Translations under genes and position numbers: made by a program | Notes under the pieces: model-generated | Databases searched by the model: none | What the model was told of the DNA's origin: nothing | The model's input: only the letters and a program-made list of their open reading frames with translations | Source of the DNA: Scomber scombrus | Lineage: Eukaryota > Chordata > Actinopteri > Scombriformes > Scombridae | Direction: 5' to 3' | NCBI RefSeq assembly: GCF_963691925.1 | Contig: NC_084989.1 | Span: 25,318,082 to 25,382,081 of the forward strand | Length of the DNA: 64,000 nucleotides | In this document: positions 11,292 to 21,432 of the stretch, piece by piece | How positions within the stretch are numbered: position 1 is the stretch's first letter | Layout: each line of letters starts with the position of its first letter

Positions 11292-12167
11292 GTAAGCAGA
11301 CTTAGAAGCTGACATTAAGCTTTTTCTTATTTTCTGTCAAATGATCTCAAATGGAGGTGTGTTGGAAAGTGACACAAGTGAGTGTTTCAGTTCCTCTGGA
11401 TCCAGCAGCTGGTGACTCTATATGTTCTCTTCCTCCTCCTCTGAAGGTTTAGACCTTTTCATTATGACATAAAATGTGAATATCTGACTCTTGACATTTC
11501 ATCAGTAAGCATCCAACCCGCAACATAAAGTGTGAACAGTGTATGTGCAGGGAAGATGAAATGTTGTGAGGAACAGGAGTGCAAAGTGTATTTCTGTCTT
11601 TATTTCTTCATTTGTTCATTCACTGATACCTCTATCTTCAAAAAATATGCTGCCTTTTGGTTCCCTAAACAAATCAAAAGCCCCTCTGTATGACTCAGAT
11701 ATAAGAGGAAGGTTCAGCATCATTAACAGTTTTGTAGAGGAGCTCTGTGTCAAAATTCACATGTGAATATTTCAGAGTTAATAAAGTCTGCAGGCTTCAA
11801 ATCTTTGTTAGTTTTCATTGGTCCAAAATAATAAATATCAATATAATTACATCAGGTGATTTTTAAACGATATTGTAACAGTATATTTATACTTAGTTTG
11901 ATATACTGAAACAGAGAGTGAAGAATAACATGAACCATCTGACTTGACTCACTTTTACCATCAGACCAGTCAGACTGTACTCAGAGATGATGTGAAGGTG
12001 TGAAAAAAACATTTAGTAGTTTAGTTAGTAGTTGATCTTAAATACAAAAAAGAGAGATACTTGTTCTATACTCATTTATTGTTAGAAACTTCTGCCCAGA
12101 AAGACACTTCACTTCTGTGACAAACACATAAACTGTTTCTTCCTACAGAACAAAATGCAAAAACAGG
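11292..12167. other. Intron, no feature seen
   Basis: AT-rich sequence with only short frames. I find no splice-bounded coding exon or recognisable repeat here. Confidence 0.5.
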
Positions 12168-12273
12168 GTCAGTCATTCAGATAACAAGGCTTCTACCGCC
12201 ATCTATTGGTGAAAAGTAGTATAACTCAGCAAACTTAAACTGAAATCAGGTGAGTTTTCTCCTATTTACACAA
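12168..12273. repeat. Short direct repeat, copy 1 (left of the PYD exon)
   Basis: About 105 bp starting GTCAGTCATTCAGATAACAA and ending TCTCCTATTTACACAA. It recurs in the same orientation at 14572-14667 with one substitution and a roughly 10-bp length difference. It includes CTACCGCCATCTATTGGTG. The pair brackets the PYD exon and its terminal exon. Confidence 0.85.
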
Positions 12274-12289
12274 TCAAACAAAAAAATAA

Positions 12290-13510
12290 AAAATAAAAAA
12301 ATAAATAATATATATAAAATAAATAAAACTAATATAAAAATGCCTGACATGTTTGTACAAGTGTGTCTTTAATAGCTTTTTAAAATGAGGTGCTGACTCA
12401 GCTGAACAGATTCTGAGGGCGAGAGGCGGGGTACACCTTGGACAGGTCGCCAGTCCATCACAGGGCTCACATATATTGAACAGACAACCATTCACACTAA
12501 CATCCACACTTACGGGCAATTTAGAGTCTCCAATTAATCTTACCTGCATTTCTTTGGTCTGAGAGGAAGCCAGATTACCTGTAGTGAACTGCTGGGTGGG
12601 TGGGATTTAAAAGTTATTCGTAAAATTTTGAATTGGATTTTGTAGCTGATGGGGAGCCAGTGTAATTCAGCCAGGACAGGAGTGATATGTTCTCTATGAC
12701 CAGTGTTTGTGAGGAGCCTTTCTGCTGCATTCTGACGGGAAACTGCTGCTTCATTAAGACATGATGTGAATAGTGAATTACAATAGTCCAGACGGGAGAG
12801 AATGAGGGCCTGAATAAATTGTTCAATTGTGATTTTTGGGAGCATTGATTTGATTTCTGATTTAATAACATGACTGAGTAAAGGTCTTAATGTGTTGGTT
12901 AAAGTTAAGATGAAGGTCAAAAACTATTTTGGCACAGTGTGTTATGTTTGACTTCCTCCAACTTAACACAGACAAGACTGAAGTCCTGGTCATTGATCAC
13001 ATTCCAACAGTATCACCGCCCATCATTCCTCATTAAGATAAGAGATAAGATATCCCTTTGTGGGACTAATAGAGGAATATCTTATCAGTCTTGTCTGTGT
13101 TAAGTTGGAAGAAGTTGGGGGCCATACAGTCCTTGATGGCAGCAAGAAAGCAGTGCAGAGAGTCCAGGCTGTTTTGATTTTTAGGCCTGAACGAAACACA
13201 CAGCTGGGAATCATCAGGGTAACAGTGATATGATACAGGTGTGAATTGGTAAATTATGTGGCTAAAAAGCAATAGATACAGTTTAAACAGTATGGGGCCA
13301 AGGACTGAGCCCTGCAGTGACTTTAAATATTCTGTCTGATAAGTTAGATGAGAACCACTTTAGTGCAGTTCAACCTGTGCCAATACAGTTCCTGAGTGTG
13401 TTGAGTAAAATTGTATGATCCACCGTATCGAAAGCTGCACTTAAGTCCAGTAGAATGAGAAAGGTGAATTGTCCAGAGTCCATCCTGTGGTTCTTTCTAA
13501 ACCTAGATTA
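12290..13510 (-). mobile_element. L2/CR1-like LINE fragment with internal inversion
   Basis: The minus strand carries pieces of a LINE reverse transcriptase (LLDLSAAFDTVDHTILLNTL near 13470, a degenerate YPDDSQLC box near 13215) and C-terminal domain (SRLDYCNSLFTSCL near 12790, ITPVLAELHWLPISYKIQF near 12660). Several stops and frameshifts break it. A segment at about 12940-13020 reads the same LINE sequence on the + strand (LQLNTDKTEVLVID) and is complementary to 13085-13110, so part of the element is inverted. The 12420-12545 part resembles a dispersed fish repeat with GGACAGGTCGCCAGTCCATC. Confidence 0.7.
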
Positions 13511-13780
13511 AGATTTTTCAAATAAATTGTTATTTAAGACACGTGTGTACTACTTGCTTAAAACACGGGCCAACAGAAGTGCAGTTAATATTAAATAAAA
13601 CTGTCTGAAATTAAATCTGTAAGGAGGAGAGAGTCTAAGCCCATGATCAAAACTAAAGCAAGGATGTGGTCCCCCAGATCAGCTGACCTTTTATTCAATC
13701 AGTCAGATCTTGTAGAAACACCAACAGACAGAAACATAACGGCTGTATAACTGTCCTTCAATGTTCTCTGATTTCACCAG
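13511..13780. other. Intron end before the PYD exon
   Basis: No coding signal is seen. It ends with the acceptor TTTCACCAG at 13772-13780. Confidence 0.5.
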
Positions 13781-14060
13781 AGAGACAACATGTCAGAGGT
13801 GGAAATCCTCAGCTTTCTGAACGAGTTAAGTGAGGATGACTTTAAGAACTTCAAGTGGCACCTGAAGAATGAAAACGTGGGAGATATCGAACCCATTCCA
13901 TGGGCCCAGCTGGAGAAGGCAGAGAGGCAAAACGTTGTGGATCTGATGGTGCAGAAATATGTACTTGCTGGAGCTGTGAAGGTGATGAAGAGCGTTTTAA
14001 AGAAGATCAACAGGAATGATCTGGTGGAGAAGTTATCAAACATGATCTCAGGAGCAGCAG
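13781..14060 (+). CDS. Pyrin domain (PYD) exon
   Basis: This 280-nt exon encodes a complete pyrin domain, the six-helix death-fold module that joins NLRs to ASC by homotypic contact in the cytosol. Visible signs are the opening ILSFLNELSEDDFKNFKWHL, the acidic and basic helices, the WAQLEKAERQNVVDLMVQKY segment and the end VLKKINRNDLVEKL, close to 90 residues in all. There are two possible readings. An ATG at 13790 with ACAAC before it could start a PYD-first protein. The acceptor TTTCACCAG and an in-frame Arg-Asp-Asn upstream of that methionine also let the linker exon (11251-11291) splice in, making this a C-terminal PYD. The donor is AG|GTCAGT, phase 1. Confidence 0.88.
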
Positions 14061-14249
14061 GTCAGTCACAGGAAGAGACAAACATGACATCACAATGTTT
14101 TTATATCACATCATATCAGTTTGATGTGTTTCAGTCAGTTTAACGGAGGACTCAACATGTGTCATGATTTTAGATTTAATGACCGACATTACTGAGACCT
14201 GTAATCCTAAAGGGTCATTTATGAGTCCCTCTGTGTTTTCATGCTGCAG

Positions 14250-14299
14250 CTTTGTTGAAAATTGAAACTTTACTGAAGCAGCTTTTGGAGCAGAGGTAG
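14250..14299 (+). CDS. Terminal exon after the PYD, with stop
   Basis: After the acceptor ATGCTGCAG the exon completes the phase-1 codon from 14060 and then reads LLKIETLLKQLLEQR and TAG. The intron would be only 189 bp. The amphipathic leucine-rich tail extends the last PYD helix. A stop so soon after the PYD favours the reading that the PYD is the C-terminal domain of the UPA protein, although a short PYD-only product from the ATG at 13790 would end here too. The evidence is the splice site, the frame and the helical tail; the call is moderate. Confidence 0.55.
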
Positions 14300-15375
14300 A
14301 GTGACTCAGTGAAACAGGAAGTGAGGGTTCTTCTTCTTATTCTTGATCAACTTCTTGTTTCCATCTTGTTCCAGTTTTGCATCTCTTTAAAGAAAAGTAA
14401 AGTAATTTAAATGTATCTTTAAAATGATTGCTTGTGTTACACACTGAATGAAGAAACTGGTGCTCCAGATGCAAGATTATATTATTTATACTCAGACACA
14501 CTGCAACAAACAGAAAGACAGTCTGTGACTGTCTGCGACTGAGCGGACTTCCGTTAATGAAGGATTACAGCGTCAGTCATTCAGATAACAAGGCTGCTAC
14601 CGCCATCTATTGGTGAAAAGTAGTATAACTCAGCAAACTTCAGGTGAGTTTTCTCCTATTTACACAAGCATTTAAATTAATAATAATCAGAAAAATAATA
14701 GTGTGGGGAGGGGGGCAAGTTAATAACAGAAACTAATATAAAAACAATTCTGGAAACAATCTTAAATCATGAAATGTCCAGGCTGCCATACTTGTCCCCA
14801 ACCTTACAAAATATTTTTGTAGCGTATTGATCGAAACCTGATACTAGGGGGAAGGTTTTATGATCACTGAAATTAGTAGGAGTTAAGTTCAGTCAATCCA
14901 CCTAATAGTTGTTCAGTCTGTAAGGGAGTGAAAAGTTGGGATGATTCTAAGGGCCCATGGGTGACAGGGGTCCTAAAAAAAATATTAGAACATTAGTTCA
15001 TAATTTTTTATTAATTTGTCATCATTAATAGACATTAATACAATACTTTATTAACCCCCCTTTATTTACATGAAATGGTTCAGTCCTGCTTCAACCCAGG
15101 TGCAGCTTGCTAGCAGTGAATTGTGAGTGAGGAGGAACTACATGAGCATCATGTCTCAACAGCTTCATTAAATACAATCAGGGTTCCAAAAAAGAAGAGA
15201 AAGAGAAAAAAGAGAGAGCGACAATATATCACCCAACTTATTTTACAGAAGGTGTGTTTAGTCCATGATGGTAGAAATGAACCTTTTAGTTAAACTTAGT
15301 CCACAGTGAAACAGGTTAATATATATATATATATATAAAATATATAGACACTAACTCAGTTGTCCCTGCTCCTGC
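14300..15375. other. Region after the PYD exons
   Basis: No gene is seen. It holds the second copy of a short direct repeat (14572-14667) and a short TA tract at 15319-15338. The rest is AT-rich with no recognisable element. Confidence 0.5.
14572..14667. repeat. Short direct repeat, copy 2 (right of the PYD exon)
   Basis: Same orientation and nearly the same sequence as 12168-12273, lacking about 10 bp near CAGCAAACTT. Both copies contain a GGTGAGTTTTC word that looks like a splice donor, but no exon is evident next to it. Confidence 0.85.
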
Positions 15376-17943
15376 TGCCAGAACCAACGGATGCATCTCC
15401 AAGACCAACAGATGCATCTCCAGGACCAACAGATGCATCTCCAGAACCAACGGATGCATCTCCAGGACCAACAGATGCATCTCCAGAACCAACGGATGCA
15501 TCTCCAGGACCAACAGATGCATCTCCAGGACCAACAGATGCATCTTTAGGGCCAGCAGATGTATCTCCAGGACCAACAGATGCATCTCCAGGACCAACAG
15601 ATGCATCTCCAGAACCAACAGATGCATCTCCAGGACCAACAGATGCATCTCCAGGACCAACAGATGCATCTCCAGGACCAACAGATGCATCTCCAGGACC
15701 AACAGATGCATCTCCAGGACCAACAGATGCATCTCCAGGACCAACAGATGCATCTCCAGAACCAACAGATGCATCTCCAGGACCAACAGATGCATCTCCA
15801 GGACCAGCAGATGCATCTCCAGGACCAACAGATGCATCTCCAGGACCAACAGATGCATCTCCAGGACCAGCAGATGCATCTCCAGAACCAGCAGATGCAT
15901 CTCCAGGACCATCAGATGCATCTCCAGGACCATCAGATGCATCTCCAGGACCAACAGATACATCTCCAGAACCAACGGATGCATCTCCAGGACCAGCATA
16001 TGCATCTCCAGAACCAACGGATGCATCTCTAGGACCAACAGATGCATCTCCAGAACCAACTGATGCATCTCCAGGACCAGCATATGCATCTCCAGAACCA
16101 ACGGATGCATCTCCAGGACCAGCAGATGCATCTCCAGGACAAACAGATGCATCTCCAGGACCAACAGATGCATCTCAAGAACCAATAGATGCATCTCCAG
16201 GACCAACAGATGCATCACTAGGACCAGCAGATGCATCTCCAGAACCAACATATGCATCTCCAGAACCAGCAGATACATCTCCAGGACCAACAGATGCATC
16301 TCCAGAACCAACAGATGCATCTCCAGGACCAGCAGGTGCATCTCCAGGACCAACAGATGCATCTCCAGGACCAACAGATGCATCTTTAGGGCCAGCAGAT
16401 GTATCTCCAGGACCAACAGATGCATCTCCAGGACCAACAGATGCATCTCCAGGACCAGCAGATGCATCTTTAGGGCCAGCAGATGTATCTCCAAGACCAA
16501 GAGATGCATCTCCAGGACCAACAGATGCATCTCCAAGACCAACAGATGCATCTCCAGGACCAGCAGATGCATCTCCAGAACCAGCGGATGCATCTCCAGG
16601 ACCATCAGATGCATCTCCAGGACCATCGGATGCATCTCCAGGACCAACAGATGCATCTCCAGAACCAACGGATGCATCTCCAGGACTAGCATATGCATCT
16701 CCAGAACCAACGGATGCATCTCCAGGACCAACAGATGCATCTCCAGAACCAACTGATGCATCTCCAGGAACAGCAGATGCATCTCCAGAACCAACAGATG
16801 CATCTCCAGGACCAACAGATGCATCTCCAGAACCAACAGATGCACCTCCAGGACCAGCATATGCATCTCCAGAACCAACGGATGCATCTCCAGGACCAGC
16901 GGATGAATCTCCAGGACCAACAGATGCATCTCCAGAACCAACAGATGCATCTCCAGAACCAACAGATGCATCTCCAGGACAAGCAGATGCATCTCCAGGA
17001 CCAGCAGATGCATCTCCAGGACAAACAGATGCATCTCCAGGACCAACAGATGCATCTCAAGAACCAATAGATGCATCTCAAGAACCAATAGATGCATCTC
17101 CAGGACCAACAGATGCATCACCAGGACCAGCAGATGCATCTCCAGAACCAACATATGCATCTCCAGAACCAGCAGATACATCTCCAGGACCAACAGATGC
17201 ATCTCCAGAACCAACAGATGCATCTCCAGGACCAGCAGGTGCATCTCCAGGACCAACAGGTGCATCTCCAAGACCAACAGGTGCATCTCCAGGACCAACA
17301 GATGCGTCTCTAGGACCAGCAGATGCATCTTTAGGGCCAGCAGATGTATCTCCAGGACCAACAGATGCATCTCCAAGACCAACAGATGCATCTCCAGGAC
17401 CAACAGATGCATCTCCAGGACCAACGGATGCATCTCCAGAACCAACAGATGCATCTCCAAGACCAACGGATGCATCTCCAGAACCAACGGATGCATCTCC
17501 AGAACCAACGGATGCATCTCCAGGACCAACAGATGCATCTTCAGGACCAGCAGATACATCTCCAGGACCAACAGATGCATCTCCAGGACCAGCAGATGCA
17601 TCTTTAGGGCCAGCAGATGTATCTCCAGGACCAACAGATGCATCTCCAAGACCAACAGATGCATCTCCAGGACCAACAGATGCATCTCCAGGACCAACAG
17701 ATGCATCTCCAGAACCAACAGATGCATCTCCAGGACCAACAGATGCATCTCCAGAACCAACGGATGCATCTCCAGGACCAACAGATGCATCTTCAGGACC
17801 AGCAGATACATCTCCAGGACCAACAGATGCATCTCCAGGAGCAACAGATGCATCTCCAGGACCAGCAGATGCATCTTTGGGACCAGCAGATACATCTCCA
17901 GGACCAGCAGATGCATCTCCAGGACCAGCAGATGCATCTCCAG
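15376..17943. repeat. 21-bp minisatellite, about 120 units
   Basis: The unit is GATGCATCTCCAGGACCAACA. Because 21 is a multiple of three, the array is open in several frames: Asp-Ala-Ser-Pro-Gly-Pro-Thr and Met-His-Leu-Gln-Asp-Gln-Gln on the + strand, Leu-Val-Leu-Glu-Met-His-Leu on the minus strand. Variants such as CTTTAGGGCCAGCAGATGTA recur at about 15545, 16385, 16468, 17332 and 17603, which shows higher-order blocks copied as groups. On the + strand the array could begin after GCTGCCAG (15371-15378) and the frame continues to 18269, but variable sites are not consistently synonymous in any one frame. I treat it as non-coding satellite, with a mucin-like Pro/Ser/Thr exon as the alternative. 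Confidence 0.9.
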
Positions 17944-19740
17944 CCTCAGCAGTCCCGTCCCTCGATTATAATGAAACAACCCCACTGCTACATGCAAGAG
18001 GAGGTGAGCAGCATTGTGTTGATGAAATGTTACTGAGTATAACTGAAAGAGGTCTGTGGGAATTTATTTTCTATTATTATGAGAAAAAAGGAAGAATGAT
18101 TAAATCCTTTTCAAGGATAAGAATTGGTTGTATACTTAGTTTGTATGTAGACTTAGTTAAAAACAATCTACTGCTGATTTTATTATTGTGTTCATTATAT
18201 CATTGTATAGATAGTATCTTCTATTTAAGAATTTTAACATTAAGATTACATTTAGAGTGTAAAAGATGACCTTTAGCACATTACTTAGAGAGGAAGTCAG
18301 ACTTGCATCAAGTAGTGAATTCTACTGTATGCAGATTGTTTCCTGCATGTCTACACAGTGTTATATTTTCACAGCTCAATGACAGTAAATATTGTACAGT
18401 TAGTCTTGGACTACAGTAGAGTTTGAAGCCATCACAGGTAGAGGTGTGCTTACAGCAGTTGCGCATGGTTGGTTCAGCCCAATGGGATGTTTTCATGGGG
18501 CCAAAAATACCTGGTGGTGCTCCTGGTTGTTCAGACATTTCAGTCTGGACCAATCAACAGACAGAATGACATTATCTCCCATAAAGCTGCTAACATGACT
18601 AAAAACAACATCTGGACTTTTCTCCCTGAGCTCAGAGAACTTTATGAGAGTAAATCACAAAGTAACATACAGACTGCTGATGTTGTTCAGAGCTGCTCTG
18701 AACATCTGAGACACATTTACATCAATTTATTCTGAACATGCACAAAGAGAAGATGATGATGGTCTGATGTTAAATGAGGAAGAAGAGGTTAAAATAAAAC
18801 AATGTGTAACAGCATTAAAAACAAAGGACAGACTGTCAGCAGGTCAGAGTGTTGTTCTTTGTTTCAGCCACTAGATGGAGACAGAACATCACTGATGAAC
18901 AAAGAAGCTGCAGCATCAGGGAGAAAAATCAGAACTACTGCACATTTATTAAATAAACAGTCATATTAAATAAAACATAAAGTAGTCTGTGACAGTGGCT
19001 TCATGAAGATAATTCATATTTTACACCATAAGCACAAGTTCCAACAACACATAACAACATAGAGCTGAAACCAGCAGTCAGTTAATGAAGAGATGATGGA
19101 CAGAAAATGAATCCAAATGTATTTAAGACATTTTTCAATCAGAAAAGTCAAACATTACATAGTTTTTCTCTAATGTCTCATTGTAAATTGGTGAGATTTT
19201 GGACAAAACAAGACATTTGAAGATGTCAGCTTAGACTGGGATGGGCTTTTGTTTACTATTTATACACCAAAACAGTATTGATCTCATTTTATTTTGATCC
19301 CTGTTATTGTCTCTTCTACGAGCTCTCAGCTGGTTATTCTTCATCTTCCAGGTCCTGGTCCAGCAGAGTCTCACGCAACCCTATGGGATTGCTGTTGCTG
19401 TAGCTGTCCACGCCCTTTACAATGTATTTTATTGTGAAAGACTTTTGGTTAACGGAAACAGGGGTCATTAACGAGAAATTGATTTTATAAGGATTTTAAC
19501 GGCGGCACATGGACCAAAGGAAAATAATTGTACAGGAAAACTAAACTTTAAGAAGTATGGATTTGCCCAGATGACAGTGACGGTAAGGTAATGGGTCATG
19601 GTACATTTATGTTTGTGTTGAAATATAAGTTAATTTTATGTGAATTAAAGCTAAATGCTTTAAGCTAATGATATTTATAGGGACTAATGGCTTTTTATTT
19701 TTTATTTTACTTTTAGCACTTACGTTGTTGGTTAGTTGTG
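17944..19740. other. No gene recognised
   Basis: The first 55 bp continue the + frame of the minisatellite (PSLDYNETTPLLHARG, followed by a possible GTGAGC donor at 18004). Beyond that there are only short unsupported frames (for example 18469-18735) and AT-rich sequence. No family was recognised. Confidence 0.5.
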
Positions 19741-19743
19741 ACA

Positions 19744-19805
19744 AGGTTGACAAAGGGATTCCTGAAACAAATGAAATACTTAAGACCACCACCAGTAAAA
19801 GCATA
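19744..19805 (+). pseudogene. Possible first part of a CARD, degenerate
   Basis: The frame reads KVDKGIPETNEILKTTTSK, which resembles helices 3-4 of a fish CARD (a Gly-Ile/Val-x-Pro-Glu turn followed by an acidic helix). It is in the same frame as the CARD-like exon 780 bp downstream, but a repeat fragment (19836-19968) and a MITE (19969-20485) lie between them, so it cannot be read through. Helices 1-2 are not recognised. The call is tentative and depends on the neighbour. Confidence 0.35.
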
Positions 19806-19835
19806 ATTTCTTCAGCTGGCACTACATATTATATA

Positions 19836-19968
19836 TACTGGTGGCACTGTTGCCAGAGGGTCTTGGATTTGAACCCATCCTGACTTACTGCTCAGAGTGT
19901 GCATGTCCTTGCCATGTTGGTATTGGTTTTTGCTGGGTACACTGGTTTCTTCCCACCATCAGACATAT
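19836..19968 (+). repeat. Dispersed repeat fragment with tRNA-like B box
   Basis: It includes GTGGCACTGTTGCC, a B-box-like GGATTTGAACCC and CACTGGTTTCTTCCCACCATC. These words belong to an abundant fish dispersed repeat whose consensus I recall only in outline. It is cut off by the MITE on its right. Confidence 0.5.
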
Positions 19969-20485
19969 GCGCTTTTCCACTACACAGTTCCAGCACGACT
20001 CGCCTCGACTCGGTACGGTTCCAGGAACCTTTTCCATTACAAAAAAGTACCTACTCAACGTGGGCGGGGTCGTCATAGCACGGCTCCGCGAAACTGCCAT
20101 GACTTCGTTTTATACGCGACACAAAACACATAAACAATGGAGGACATGGAGGCAGTGGTGTACATGCTGCTGTATGAGGCTTTCTGTCAGACACAAAGCA
20201 AGAAAATTTAGCCGTATGGCTGTAACGCTGTTACCGGTATTTAAAAATGCCGGGTTTGATTCTTGTGTGGGACGGCTCATGACTCTTCCAGCGACAACTA
20301 CCAATCAGCGGCCAGCAGTGTGTCGACGTCACATTTTAGTACCGGCTTGGCTCGCTTGGAACCTCACCAGAGCAGGTACTAAAAGAGTACCAGGTACCAA
20401 GTACTATCCCTAGTGGAAACGCAAGAAGAACCGAGGCGAGTCGAGTCGAGGCGAGTCGTGCTGGAACTGTGTAGTGGAAAAGCGC
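19969..20485. mobile_element. MITE with perfect 44-bp terminal inverted repeats
   Basis: The left terminus (19969-20012, starting GCGCTTTTCCACTACACAG) is the exact reverse complement of the right terminus (20442-20485). The body is about 430 bp and includes a short frame beginning ATGGAGGACATGGAGGCAG that could be a leftover of a transposase N-terminus. No clear target duplication is seen next to GCGC. A diverged, truncated copy lies at 24590-24845. The superfamily is not assigned (Harbinger- or hAT-like are options). Confidence 0.85.
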
Positions 20486-20581
20486 CTTTAGTTAGGGTTA
20501 ATAATCCTTTCAGTGCCCTGATCAAGGCAATCACAAAAAACAACCACAACAAAACAACCACTGCTCCTATTGTACCAGCAG

Positions 20582-20729
20582 AAACAAAGAAAAAGAGTGT
20601 CTGAGAGAAGAAAAAGCACGAGCATTGGTCGACATGATGCAAAACAAAAGAGCAGAAGCCAGTTCAGCTCTGATCACTGCTCTCTGTGAGGTGGATCCAG
20701 TTCTTTCAAGAGACCTGAAGCTACAGTAG
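20582..20729 (+). CDS. CARD C-terminal half, with stop (partial or decayed)
   Basis: After a CAGCAG acceptor the frame reads CLREEKARALVDMMQNKRAE and then ASSALITALCEVDPVLSRDL, ending LQ and TAG at 20727-20729. The Glu-Lys-Ala-Arg-x-Leu-(Val/Ile)-Asp-Met, Ala-Ser-x-x-Leu and Cys-Glu-x-Asp-Pro-x-Leu-Ser pattern matches the last three helices of fish CARDs such as those of caspase-1- and ASC-like proteins. CARDs mediate homotypic assembly of caspase-1 platforms. The first three helices are missing or displaced by inserted repeats (19836-20485), so this is most likely a broken C-terminal exon. A functional exon spliced from further upstream is not excluded; its entry phase is 2, which does not fit the PYD exon. 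Confidence 0.6.
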
Positions 20730-21054
20730 CAGAAAGTCTCACACCAACACATCTTCTGCTCTCAGGTGTTTCTGTTGTTTAACATTTTGTAAGAACCTTA
20801 AACTCACAGCTCTGTGCTGCACCACGGTTCAGGATATGTTTATGGATAGTTTATCTTGATACAGCTTTTTATGAGCATTAATTTGTACCTTTGGATTACT
20901 GGAATACATTCCTTTAGATTACAGGTGGATGAATTCTCTTTTGTTTAATAATTTTGTTTTTCAGAAGGTTTTTACTGTAAAATGCACTCTAGCCTTGAGA
21001 TAACTTTTGTTGTGATCTGGTGTTAAATAAATAAAGATTGGTTGATTGAAACTG
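20730..21054 (+). other. Sequence after the CARD stop, with a repeat tail
   Basis: Probable 3' UTR. It contains GCCTTGAGATAACTTTTGTTG at about 20993 followed by AAATAAATAAAG, the 3' tail motif of an abundant fish repeat, which also provides an AATAAA near 21026. The related tail near 63230-63290 has the same words. Confidence 0.45.
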
Positions 21055-21432
21055 TTCCTCTGAATGTGGATTTGTGAGAAACATGGAACATCCCCCACCT
21101 CCCCAGGTACATGGTCGAGGCTCTCCCGGAGGTGGGAGTTGAAGCTCTCTCTGACAGGAGACTCTGCCAGACGTTCCCAGCAGACGCTCACAATACGTTT
21201 GGGTCTGTCCGGCATCCTCGCCCACCATCGTAGCCAACTCACCACCAGGTGGTGATCAGTTGACAGCTCCGCCCCTCTCTTCGCCCAAGTGTCCAAGACA
21301 TGCGGCTGCAAGTCCGACGACACGACTACAAAGTCAATCATCAAACTGCGGCCCTTATGCTTGAACATGGTGTTCGTTATGGACAGTCTATATGAACCAA
21401 ACAATCTGTTCACATGTCCTCCTGTCACTGAC
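21055..21432 (-). mobile_element. LINE endonuclease-region fragment
   Basis: The minus strand encodes LSITNTMFKHKGRSLMIDFV, then a cysteine-poor stretch with KRGAELSTDHHLVVSWLRW. The (Ser/Thr)-Asp-His-His-Leu-Val box is the end of an APE-type endonuclease as found in non-LTR elements. It is a short 5'- and 3'-truncated fragment, open over about 370 bp. The clade is not assigned. Confidence 0.6.

Noticed and set aside
15316..18269. Long open frames of about 970 codons (+) and 890 codons (-) as real proteins
   Set aside because: They arise because the repeat unit is 21 bp. Open frames exist on both strands and there is no consistent codon-level constraint in any of them.
18469..18735. 88-residue frame as a gene
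   Set aside because: No family, splice context or composition sets it apart from chance.
20989..21428. Host gene on the minus strand near the CARD
   Set aside because: It carries an APE-endonuclease end motif of a non-LTR element and is truncated at both ends.
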